The position numbers and the translations under genes are program-made. From assembly GCA_030141605.1 (NCBI GenBank), contig JAQGDQ010000026.1:806001-870000 (forward strand): a stretch of DNA of 64,000 bases. The letters are read 5' to 3'. The stretch's first letter is position 1, and every line of letters starts with the position of its first letter. Shown piece by piece: positions 13,386 through 24,792 of this stretch. The notes under the pieces are model-generated. The model saw only the letters and a list, made by a program, of their open reading frames with translations. It was not told the origin of the DNA and did not search any database. Origin of the DNA: Tubiluchus corallicola (taxonomy: Eukaryota; Priapulida; Priapulimorpha; Priapulimorphida; Tubiluchidae).

Positions 13386-14642
13386 CTAGAAAAATACCCA
13401 TTTTTGTTCATGCTAGTAGCATTTGATGGGGTTTTTACAGGAAAATATGTAGCTCCTAGAAAAGATGAGAAACTCAAGCTATGCAGCGTTGCAGGCCTCT
13501 TATACAAACACCTGTACTCGGATGAAGTATTAAGACGTTCTTGGTGGAATTTTTTTCTGGACAAACTTGTACTTATTGGATGTTGCCAAGAGGCTATTAT
13601 GGAATATCAATTCATTTTCTAACACATTTGGCTGGAGCAGAATCATACTAGACTTAAGTTTTGGACAAAATGTAGCTGCTGTAATCAATTGTGTAAATAT
13701 GTCGGACATCGCAGTATTATTTTGACTAAGTAGCAAGGCCGCTTGTCATAACACTCGTGTATGAAAACAAAATATAATTACCAGCAATTCTGTTTTTATT
13801 TGACTCAGAAATCTTTTTATAGCACTTCGCCAAGTTTTCACAGTTACCATGAAGACAACAGAATCACATGATGTTGGTGTTTGCAAACTGTTGCCACACG
13901 TTTAACATGTTAAATGAGTGATTTTATCATTGATGATAAATTAGGCAAATTTAGCATAGTATTGGCATTGCTTCACCAAAAGCAAGTGTGAACTGCTCAC
14001 TCTCTTGAGTGGAAGTTGTATGACAGGTGACAGTGAAATGGCACTTACAAATTAAATCTGGCGTTAGCACAACTACTATGGGTTTTGGCAGTCATAGAGA
14101 TGATGAGAAAGCTCATCAGTTAACTTGGTTTATTATGTCAAGAGAACCAGTTTTAAATTGTACGAGAGTCGCTCGCCTTGAAAACTTCTTTGGTACGAGC
14201 AAAAAAACAAAACACATTGCACACAACAATTAAAAAATTAAGACGTGTCCAACCATCTAAATATCATTAAAAATAGCATATAAAAACGAAAAAAGTATGG
14301 TATGCACTTCGTCATTTAAAAATTTCTGTATAGTAAAATAAGTAATTATAGCAAATTTTCATCTGATAAATGTTTTCTCTTTTAAAACGATTATATTGGT
14401 TTATGTGATAATAATTTTGAATTACGTGTAGAAAAAATCAACACAAAGAAATGTTAAAAAAGTGTTAATGCTGTAGTTAAAAATTAATAGTAACACTAAT
14501 GATGGTATAACAAAACTTCAGTATCTTAAAATATAATGATAACATTCCTATGTTGACTATGTTGATTTGAAAGGCATTCAGTAAAGACGAATATAATCAA
14601 TAAGATATTAATATAATGTATTCCTCTGCCATTCAATGCCAT

Positions 14643-14648
14643 TTATTT
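14643..14648 (-). terminator. Possible polyadenylation signal of the arrestin gene
   Basis: AATAAA on the minus strand about 575 bases after the stop codon. It is the first clear hexamer I saw downstream, so the assignment is tentative. Confidence 0.25.
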
Positions 14649-15223
14649 ACTTATCTTTCTCCTTGTATTTCTTCCATCACAATAATCTTAGAAGCAAGGC
14701 AGTAAATCTCGTCTCTCTTGGCAAAGGCTATGATTATGCAACAATTGTAGTTAGTTAACAATGACTATAGACCTACAGGGAAGTCAGTAGCGAGAAGCCA
14801 TTTTGCTGGAAAGTTGGACTTATGTTCCTCCAAGCTGCCAAAACAAAAAAACGATACTGAAAGAATAGATGGAGCTATGCCTCAGATCTACGCCCCAGAA
14901 CTTTGACTTGATTTAGTATTATAACTATTATGCTTTAAAGGTATTTGTACAGTAATAAGTAAGTGAAATCGAAAACTAAAATAGTACTGACAGGTAGTGC
15001 CAACTGTGACTAATAAGTAACCTCAGAAATGCTCAAGCTTGGTGCTTTGTTGAGAGAGGGACTCTACCAATGATCTAGTCTAAGTAACTGCTTCTCTTCA
15101 ATCAAGTTGATAACTTTTTTAAATAACGTCAAATTGTGCGAGATCAAAAAGAGACCCTTCATCTGTGACAGTGGTGTTCCTGTGTATTTCGAATGCTCCC
15201 TTAAATATCACGCTGCAGTTTCC

Positions 15224-18200
15224 TCACGTTTGGCGTTTTTGCTCTTCCTTGGATGTTCCAATAGTGATCGGTATTTCAAGAAAAACACCTTTTCCAAAAA
15301 ATGCATTTTTTGGTTTTACAATTGCCTGAAATAAAATACAATTGCTTATTAATAGTAATGCAGAATATTTTTTTGAGATTTAACTTCAAAGTTAGTCAGA
15401 CATGCAGTCAGTTATACATTCATCCACTCATGTTTTCGTTCACATGTTCTTTCATTTATTCATTCATTCACTTGTTCATTTATTTGTTTATTCCTTCGTT
15501 TGTTTGTCCGTCCATGCGTCTCGTCCATTTGTTTATTCTTTTACTGGTTCGTTGTTTGTTTACATTTTCATTCTTTCATTTTGTTTATTTATTCCTTCAT
15601 TCATTTGTTCATTGATTCATTAATTTATTCATTCATCTATTCGTTCCTTCAGGCATTCATTCATTAATCTATCTATCCACATTCATTCACGCACCTCGCT
15701 CATTCTCCATCTGCCCTCTCACTCATTCATTACTTCATTCATCCATTCGTTTATTCACTCACTCACACATTCATTCAGAGTTTAGAGTTTAAATTATTGT
15801 ATAATTTTTGTACAAATACGGTAATACTCACCCGTATTACATATTTGACGTCGATAAGCTTGCATAAGTTCAGAAAACTACTTGGTCGAAGGTCTGCTGG
15901 TAAACTCAGCGCTGCTTCATGTACACCTTGTTGCCGCCCTTCGGGCAGATTTTGTTTAGAAGTTACCGTTACAATATTATTATCTTCACTTTTGCTGGAA
16001 TTGGTAGCGTGGTAAGTCAGCATCTATAATCAAATCAGTTTTACAATAATATATTTCCTAAATTCATTTGTTTATTTAATTATCCTTAAGTTGCCAAATT
16101 AAATAAGCTATTACATCAAAGTGTTATAGGCCTATTAAATTTTTGGAGTTTCAGACTTGTTAAGAATTTACATAGCTGGCATTTGTTCCTCTCTCGAACA
16201 AGTTTGATGACATTCTGACAACTACACTTACTTTACCAGAATTAGAAATCCTAACTTAGATGTGTTGCCTAACATTTTAAATAAACTCCAGGCTGATTCA
16301 ACTGGTTCCTTGAACAGCTTCTGTGAGACATCATGACATTTTTGTAGGTGTCATATAGCCGCTTATTGGTCTGCAAACGCTTGGATTCACTTTGTTATTC
16401 GCAACTACTGCTAGCTTCATTAGTGCCCGAAGCATCAGAAGCTAATATTATCGAGCACGATACTGGCAAACGTGCAGAGGCAAACATAAAGCACTAATCA
16501 AAAAGATGCGAAACACCCTTTTGTGTACGTCGGGCCCAGTTCAAAGGTCCCTTTCAAATGTAATTAAATTCAGAAAAGCGCTTTATTAGGTATTGTAGTC
16601 AGAAACACCATCAATATGGATAGGTAGGCTAAAAAGATAACAGTCTAGGAGATCATTGGTGCACACCGAAAATAAGAAAGGACTATATAACAACGACAGA
16701 ATATGAAGCAACTATAACACTCATGCACATGCAAACGAGAATTTTCCTTCATAAAAGTGCAAATTATTGAGTTATGGTCTTATTAAAAGACGTTTTTGTC
16801 AAGGGCTCATTTACCTGTCTCACCTAAAGCGATTTAACTTTGAGGTTCTATTAATATGCTCAATAATTAACGAAAGCAAATCAGCAGTAAAATGACGAGC
16901 GAAAACCACGCATTTTTATCTATTATTTTATTTTTATTTTAGATTTAAATAAATACATAAAGTACTATATAAATGCAAATAAGTGGTGCAGATTATAAAA
17001 CTATATGCACATGATAAAAAACTGTACAACAGGATCATATGTTAGTTAACAGGTGGTTAGTTAATAACACTACACATCAACTAGTAACAGCATTGTCGTG
17101 CATAATAAATGGTCGTTTTACATGACTTGAAAGATCTTATTGATAAATGGTATCAGGTTTACAGAGCGCTAATTCTAATGATCAGATTTCTCATCAGTTA
17201 TCATTGTCATTATGCAACGATAATTTAAACCAATTTCCATGAAAACGGAAAGGACGAGCTGGTAATATAAAAGTTTAACTTGCAGAGCAGACGAGCGAAG
17301 GTCCACGCTTTTAAGACGACAGGTGGAATTCCATCAGATATTGATCAGCAAGGTTTCTAATGTAATCTCCGAAATTCAAAACATACCTGGTCAACCCACG
17401 TGACGCATTTTGTAATAGCACTGGAACTTCGGTTATCTATGTCCAACTGAACATCAATTGTCTCTCCAGTTATCCATCCTCGTCTTGGAATACTCATAGA
17501 CACAACGACTGGTGATTGGTCGAAACACGAACAACCAAATAGTTTTTCATTCTCTTCTTTGACAGGATTCTAGAACAAAAGTTTAAATGATAAAAGTCTG
17601 TCAGAAAAACCATACACAAGAGGCAGAGAGCAAAATAAACAAATTCAACATTGTTTCAGTGCAGTCGAACCATCTTGCTTTTGTACAAAAAATTAAACAT
17701 CTTTAGGGTGCATCTCCCCATCTTGAGCAAAACTTGATAGTGTCAGAGAATGTAATATCTGATACTGTACATGCATAATCGCCCTATAAAGTGGCGTTTA
17801 TGTAGCATCCGGAATAGATAAAATCGGTTTATATTGTTTTCAATGCACCCGTTTGTGCAGCCTGCGTATGCATTATTCTTTTTCTGCAGCTATTCCTACT
17901 GATTTTTCCGCAGGCCGTTCCGCAAAGGGAAACATACGCATATGCGCGAGGAGAGAATGTTCGAGGGGTGAAAGGCACACTTTATGAATGGAGTACTCAT
18001 TGAAGGTTATGTTTTCCAATTTTTTGTTTCGTGCTAAATCTGTAGTTGATACATACATACAAGTTATAAATAATATGCATGCATTAATGTTACATATCTT
18101 GTTGAAACGTTGACTGTCAGGAATTTCTTATGATATTATGAATTTCTTACTACAATGATAATCCCATTGTAGTAAATTAGTAATAATTATAAAAACGACA

Positions 18201-21200
18201 AAAGAAAAAAGGGTGCAACGTTTTGAATTATATCTCTTTTCGGGCAAACAAAAAAGTCGAAAAAGAGAAAAAATCACTAGGAATTACTGGAACTACTACT
18301 AAACAAATTTTTTGAGAATTTTTGTCTATATTATGAATACATATAAAGGATAATCACACATAAAAGGATACAAGCACAGCAGAAAAAACAAGGAAGGAAG
18401 ACATTCCCTTGTTTTGGGTTAGGTGGCCAAGGTGATCAATATTTCGGACTGTAACAACACAATATTGGGTTCGAGACTAGCGTCTGCAAACAAGAGATGG
18501 GCGGTTATCACTTTCTCGTTTATCCGCATAGGCAAACCGCGGATTGAGAGAAATTTGAATATCCGTGTTCCGCAATATCCGCAAAAGTGTAGGCAACAAA
18601 TTAACTAGGCTTGCTATGTGTGCCCTATTGTTAAAAACCGTTTTTTGTATGAAGCTAGGAATTATATTCGCGAATCAATAATAAATTACTAGCCAGACCC
18701 CCATTTTGCTTGTAAACCTCCAACGGCAACTCACACAGCACGATGTACATAGTACATCACTCGACAATATCATGCCCATCAGACCACACCACAAACCATA
18801 GTAGACTCGAGTAAAAAACTATAATATTTGTAATTATGAGCAATGTTTTGCGTCTGGAAATTTCCAGGTAAAATATCGGGAAGCAGCAAAAAAGCAAGAG
18901 GTGACGAGAACGTATTAAAATAAACTAGTGATGAAAGTCGTTTAATGTGACAACAAGTCTTTTAACGCGCAAGGGAATGCTTAACGAACTGAAATTGGGT
19001 AAACTTTTGAGAAAACTTATTTATTTATTTATGAAAATTTATTTAACATAAGTTTTGCATGCTGCTATTTTAGGCATTAAAAATCGCACTCCGCATATCC
19101 GCACTAATCACTATCCGCACTAATCACTATCCGCAGCCTGCAAAATATGCGGATTCCGCAACCGCTCTCCGCCCTTCTGCTGCAAACGCTAGGTCATATA
19201 TCCTAAATGTTATTCGTTGTTTGTTGTGTTGTTACCCGTATAAGTTGTTATAAGTTAGTGTTAATGTTGTCTGTTAAACGAGGAACGGTAAATAAATAAA
19301 TGTCTTACGGAAGTATGAATATGTTAGGTAATATTGTTGAGTTAATGTAAACAAAAAACTCCCTAAAATAGTTTAGTAGTTCTAGTAAGCCTTGTGATTT
19401 CTCTCTTTTTTGTTAATTTTTCACCTGAAGAGGAACTATAGTGGCATTTCGAAACGTAGTGCTTTCTTTATTTTTCTCTGTTTTTTAATTGGGATTTTTT
19501 TATTCATTGACTGTCGCACACCGAGTCTGTATCGAGCTAAGACTACCTTTCTGGCTATGACAAAAGTGATAGCAGTTGATGATATAGTTTTGCATTTTAC
19601 CAAATTAGGTCGATCTATATAATTCAAAAAATTGCATATATCGTTTGAAGTTTTTACTTCCATCTCAAAACATGCGAAATGCTACGCAATTACTGTAAAA
19701 ACTGGTATAAAATTACAATACAATACAAAACGAGCCATTAAGAGATTCAAATGCTATTAAGTCAAATGTAAATAAAGGCTTGAATAAAGCGCCGAAATGC
19801 TTCTAAACACAGAAAGTCATGCGCATCAACAACTTTTGTAATTCATAGGTTTTCACAAAATTTCGTTAATATTAAAATAAATCGTCAGCCTTGATTTCAT
19901 ATAAGTGTTTTAAGCTTGGTGTATTTTACCACAACACATACCATAATTTGTGGCGTATTTGAAAGTTCCAGTTTATCGGTGGACTTATTTCGAACTGCAA
20001 AAGCGAGTGTGTGGCTTGGATCAGGCGCATAAGGAATGTCCACATAACCTTCACAGAAGTAATGCACCTTTCCAGCAGACCCAATAAACGTGGGCGGCAG
20101 ATGGAAAGGAAGATTGTGAGAAAATGTGTAGGCGAACGTCCCCACATCGAGTTCTTTCTTTTCATAGTTGTCGTCAGTTGTTTCTGTAACGAATCAACAT
20201 TAATGCCTACATAAAAAACACACAGATGCCTGAGCAAGACAAGCGAAAAAAAACGATGGTTGTGGATAATAATTCCACTTTTGAAAAATTAAAAGTATTT
20301 TTATTGCCTGTTTGTAGTGTTTGTATGGACAGCTATGCATTATGCAGCACGCCGATTTGTTAAATTTTAACCAAAATTTCAGCAACTTTTTTGTTGCGAT
20401 TTTTGTTGAGAGGCAGCCGCACTGTGTGGCCCGCAATTATTACAGGCGGAAAATTGGAAGTTATTGTCAAGTTCATATATTCTATCTGCTATGATGGCAT
20501 GTATTACACAAGTAATTAAGTATGCGACAATTTCTAATCAAGACTATAAACTGAATATAGTACCATTACGAAAACATTATTAGGGACAATTCACAACAAC
20601 TGTTGTTATACGTGTAGAACATGTAATCGCGCTGGTATTTAATAGGTATGTTACACTGCAAAAATGTATATACCCGATCCGAAAAGAGTGATTTTCTCGT
20701 TCAAGTAAGTTTCTTCATCTTGGTGTACAGTTCCACTCTCGCTGGTCCCCTCCTCCCATTTCACATCTGCCTTTCCAATCAGCTTCACTCGTATTGCTGT
20801 AATCAATCAATCACCAGCCACTCACTCAGTCAATCAATCAAACATTAATGAGTTATACATAAAAGTTCAAAATTATGTTGAAGAACAGTATATTTACTAA
20901 TTTGACATGTATAAAATTCTTATGCATGTTTTGAACAAATTATCTTACTCAACAAGCAGAAAAAAGGTAATTCGTTCTAATTCGTTCTTCTGAATTTTTG
21001 ACTTATTCATTTATCTAACAATCTAACATTTATAATACGAACAAATTTATAACTGTGGTAAAATAATAAAAATCCTTGTTGTTGTTGCTGCTATATATAA
21101 TTTATTATGTTATATTATACTATATTATTACATGTTGTTATTATATATATATGTAATGTGTGTACGTGCGTGTTTGTGTGTATGCAAAACTTTTCCTGCA

Positions 21201-21574
21201 TCTAGAGGACCGTTTATGTAAATATGTATTTTAAAATAAAAGGTTAATCATCATCGTCGTCGTCGTCATCATACTCATCATCATCATCATGATTCTTTTT
21301 ACTAGTTTACTATTGGTGCTGTGGATGCTTCTGTTAATCAGGAGTGAATGTTAGTCATAAAATTAATATTATTGTCGCTATTACCGCTGCATGCTTTTTC
21401 TACAGAGTATATTAAGGTAACCCTACCTCGAATGCTTGTTTGTTTACTGAAGACGTCCACAATTACTTTCCCCGAGACAGTGTCGCCTGCTTCATATACT
21501 GGTTTTCCTTCACTCCACCGTGGGGCAGCACCCGTCTCGTCGGGGTACAACGTAAGATCTACTTTAACTTTCAT
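15224..21574 (-). CDS. Arrestin domain-containing protein (alpha-arrestin)
   Basis: Six exons with matching phases: 21427-21574, 20674-20796, 19942-20183, 17387-17569, 15832-16023 and 15224-15325. Together they are 990 bases, giving 329 aa plus stop. The N-terminal arrestin fold is marked by YEAGDTVSGKVIVD, IRVKLIGKADVKW and the L-PP--I hallmark FHLPPTFIGSAGKVHYFCEG. The C-terminal fold is marked by FDQSPVVVSMSIPRRGWITG, a central TYHA segment and the closing CKLIDVKYVIR and FLEIPITIGT. Alpha-arrestins are trafficking adaptors that often recruit NEDD4-type ubiquitin ligases through PPxY motifs. None is present here, because the protein stops 11 residues after the last beta strand, so it resembles the short members of the family. 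The start is the Met before KVKVDLTLYP; an in-frame Met further upstream (21634) precedes a hydrophobic stretch not typical of the family. Confidence 0.93.
15415..15778 (+). repeat. Diverged ATTC/ATTT tetranucleotide tract
   Basis: Some 360 bases of degenerate TTCA and TTTA units in the last intron of the arrestin gene. The His/Ser/Phe/Ile-rich frames read across it come from the repeat. Confidence 0.85.
18197..18305 (-). repeat. Left arm of an inverted dispersed repeat
   Basis: The reverse complement of this stretch aligns with 19371-19480. Shared blocks are TTTAGTAGT, a CTAGTGATTT-like block, a T-rich part, then a CCCGAAAAGAG block against CCTGAAGAGG and AAAACGTTGC against GAAACGTAGTGC. 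It is the more decayed of the two arms. Confidence 0.7.
18417..18483 (+). repeat. tRNA-derived SINE head
   Basis: The sequence has a tRNA-like A box (TGGCCAAGGTG, 18424-18434) and a B box (GGTTCGAGACT, 18468-18478) about 33 bases apart. That spacing suits a polymerase III promoter of tRNA origin. There is no convincing full cloverleaf, so it is not a functional tRNA. The element is interrupted immediately after the B box by the hAT-type insertion and probably resumes at 19188. Confidence 0.6.
18492..19179. mobile_element. Non-autonomous hAT-type element (MITE)
   Basis: A 688-base segment is bounded by a perfect 8-base direct repeat, CTGCAAAC at 18484-18491 and 19180-19187, which is the target-site duplication length of hAT transposons. 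The ends are inverted (AAGAGATGGGCGG against AGAAGGGCGG), with subterminal repeats rich in TATCCGCA and its complement on both sides, as in hAT transposase binding regions. There is no transposase frame inside. It is inserted in the SINE-like repeat within an intron of the arrestin gene. Confidence 0.82.
19371..19480 (+). repeat. Right arm of an inverted dispersed repeat with ribozyme-like motif
   Basis: Partner of 18197-18305 in opposite orientation. It contains CTGAAGA (19425-19431), then a possible GGAA/TTTC stem, then GAAAC (19451-19455). This order resembles the conserved core of hammerhead ribozymes that Penelope-like elements carry. The base at the expected cleavage position is G, which would not support cleavage. 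Confidence 0.5.
21249..21291 (+). repeat. CATCGT trinucleotide tract
   Basis: Short impure run of CAT and CGT trinucleotides in the first intron of the arrestin gene. Confidence 0.85.
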
Positions 21575-24500
21575 TTTGTGTCTAAGAACACAAAATTTCA
21601 TAAATATTATTGCAACAAATATTACGACAAACAAAGGTTTTCAGAGATTTTCTAACAGTATTACCATTTTTATATGTGTTCCAAAAATAGGCTTATTTAT
21701 GCGCTACTTTTATGCATGAACCGAGAAAAAGACAGCATATTTTGCAATCAGGACCTCGCCAAAAATGCAAAATTGTTGTTCGCCGCACAAAATCACCATA
21801 TCGTCTGCGCATTATGGGGCCAGGAAGCTAGAAACGGCAGCCTGGAATAACAGAAAACCAAATCTCATACACTTACGTGAAAGAATCCTCGCAAGTTTAC
21901 ATCTGCAACTTCACAACTTTTTTAACATTTTCTTGTCGAGTTTTCCTGTACAGAAGTAACTGCACGTATCATAACTATTTTCCAGCCGCGCAGCACCTCT
22001 TTGCTATTATGTACATGCGCTATTCATTCAGTGAGTCTCAACAGTTGCAACAGATCTGGCCTCGTTACAAACGTTAGCCTATTTTCCACAGCAAATGTTT
22101 CTTACCGCCACAGGTTATATTTCGGTTAGGAATTGTAAGAAACGAATGACTTGTTCCCGGGGAAGTAATCCGGTCCATCCGTCACATTAAGTTTGCCAAT
22201 GGCATCCGTTAAACAGCACGAACGACGAATATAGCTAGAGAGTAACTGCTGTCGCTCTCGAACAGCTGAAACCAGGTGGCGTAGCAGATTTACTATAAAA
22301 ATGAGTTACCAAGCACATTCAAACAGAGTAGTTGCATCAAGCACGTCAAACAATAATAGATATATCTTGTTTCGACGCAAAGTAAAGTTATTACACGATT
22401 AGTTTTTTCAGGTTTAGCTAGTTAGCACAAAATTGCAGAGAGGCAAGCGTGATGCGATATTTATGCATATGCACCACGAGCCTTGCGTGAAACCCTCGGA
22501 CTGGGAACATTCAGGAATCCATAACGTAACTTTATACATGAGGCCAAGTGCCAAAGCGACATGAAGATAACAGCTGGTTTTGAGAGCTCAAACGTACGAT
22601 GCGGTTTCTAAGATCGGTGAAATTGCTAATCTTGTTCACTGCAACCAATGACAGACATGAAACACTGTGACTTAGTTTATTCACGAGACTGCATTGCCTT
22701 ATAGCTGTTCATATGTTTCAAAATTAAAAGTGTTTTTTCGAGCGTTCGTTTAAGTAATTTTCAGCAAATGAAAATTTTAAATGGGATTTAGAAAGGGCAG
22801 AGGTTTCCGAACTTTGAAAACATTTTAAACATTTTAAATTCTGTCTATAACCTTTTAAACTATCATATTTGTTTCTGTTGCATGGCGACTTGCTCGACTT
22901 ACCTTACATTTTCTTTCTTCACAGAGTTTACTTTTTGCCGTTTTGCCTGAAAAATTTTGCTTTTTCTAAAAAGTTTTGTATGTTTTTATCTTAAGGCTTA
23001 GATGCTGAAGCTGCATGCAGGATTAGGCAGGCAATGTGAAAAATTTACACATTGTATAAAATTCCTAGGCATTTCATATAATACTTACACATTTCGGGCG
23101 AAGTGTGATATAAATGTTTTTACTGCTACATTTTCGCACTTTACCAACTTTAGTTTCGCATATGTACAGGTGTGAAATTGGTACAGGTAATCTAGATACG
23201 TTTAATGCATGCTTTCCTCTCGTTCGTTATTTTCAAAATGCATGTAAGTGATACCTCGACAGTTATTGAGAAGTAAATGTCTTGATTTGTCTACATAGTT
23301 GAGATTTGGCTTTTGAGCATATCGTAGCGCTTGACACGTCAAATGTCTGTCCGCTCCATACTGTTCAATTTTGACATTTCTTTGACGAGATTAATTGAGA
23401 TGTTTTGATTTATAATATTGTGAAACGTTCTTAAATGATCTAATTCTAGTCGAAATGGTCTATGGAAAACGGAACCTGATCTAAACTTGTGTTGTTGCAC
23501 TCCAGGCAAAGACCGAGTCAGGTAAGCTAGACTGACGTATAACGTGCTAGCGGTGAGGCAGAGAAGTGGCGATCTGTGAGGGCAGCTGTCAAAACTTGGT
23601 GGAATGGAATGACGGATAGAATGATATGCAACTGGAATGGAATGACATGCTTTGTTTATAATATAGGTGATGGAGTGATGAAACCATGGTTATGGAATGG
23701 AGTTGCAGTGAGCACCAAGACTCTCGGCAAATCCGATACCTGTACGCCTATAGCCTTGTACTGTCTTGTTTCAATGAAACGTGCACAGTTTTCTTACGTC
23801 AAATATGTGTGATTATTTCAAATAAAGAGGTTGAATTTAATGCTTAGTCAATTTGATTTAATTGGGATTATTGTCTTTCAGTATTTTTTCCTACACATAT
23901 CACAATCAGTAGTGGCGATACATGTTAGAGAAATAACACAGAACCTTGACACGTGCTTTAGAAAAACCCGTGTTTCGGCTTAACATGTCTATAATTTGAT
24001 AGCTAATAAAAATCACTTTTGTGAGCTGCGCTATCGAGCCTAACAAAAACAATCCACAAAAATAAGTTCACCGTTACATACATATTAAATTAATTTAAGG
24101 TTTATTTAATTAAATTGTTTAAATTCCGACGTAAAGCGCATTATTTTCTGTAGTTAAACACAAGAAAGGGCCAAAACTTGCAAACTATGGCTTACAAAAT
24201 GAACTCGTAGTTTGGGTTGAAAAGTATTTAGCTACTCAAATTGCTTTTTGCCAATAATGCAGTCAGTCTCGGGAACTGTATTGTTCGATTTGAGCAATTT
24301 TTAATATTTGAGAAATTTTATTGCCAAGTTGAATAGCGCCGGTTAATGATTTTCAGCTAACCAGATTCGTTACTTAATTTTGATTTTCGTGTATGCGTTC
24401 TTGTCGACATCTTATTAGCTGTTCAATTTTTTCATTCTGAATCACCGAGTCAAGTAAAACACAAAAAACGCGATTAGTTACTGGTTAATTGCTTGTAGGC

Positions 24501-24792
24501 CTAATCATTATACTCATCTTAGGTCTCAGGATATTCATTTTAAGTAGGCCTAATATCGTAACTGGTATTTGCATGTTGAAATTATTACGTGCTGCAAATA
24601 CTACAGACTAATTACACAGTGAAACCCAACCAGCTGCTTTTACCCAAAATCCCTTTATTAGTCCTCATATACACGAATTTATTTTAGAAAAATAAATGTA
24701 TAACACAACTGTACAAAAAAATGTTTCTTCGATCACATTTTTACTGGTAGCTACAACACTTGGAGTTCTGGTAACTGCGATTCCACAAGCAT
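21575..24792. other. Spacer between arrestin and EF-hand genes
   Basis: This holds the upstream region of the arrestin gene and the downstream region of the EF-hand gene. I see no supported exon. A TGGAATGGAATGA-like motif recurs near 23599-23650. The plus-strand frame at 23576-23812 is not recognisable. Confidence 0.4.
24678..24683 (-). terminator. Polyadenylation signal of the EF-hand gene
   Basis: AATAAA on the minus strand about 110 bases after the stop codon, with a second copy at 24654-24659. Confidence 0.5.

Larger units (their letters stand above)
12741..15223. other. Intergenic region between zinc-finger pair and arrestin gene
   Basis: Mostly non-coding. The one suggestive item is the short minus-strand open stretch at 13219-13385. 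The plus-strand frame at 13377-13622 and its minus-strand shadow are not recognisable. Confidence 0.4.

Noticed and set aside
15301-15623. His/Phe/Ile/Ser-rich plus-strand frames
   Set aside because: The plus-strand reading overlaps the last arrestin exon and a degenerate TTCA/TTTA tract; no family features.
18424-18478. Possible tRNA gene from A and B boxes
   Set aside because: No complete cloverleaf and a DNA element is inserted directly behind the B box, so it is a SINE head, not a tRNA.
21338-21634. Longer arrestin start at the Met at 21634
   Set aside because: It would add a hydrophobic leader (MFVVIFVAIIFMKF) not expected in a cytosolic arrestin; the Met at 21574 directly precedes the first arrestin strand.
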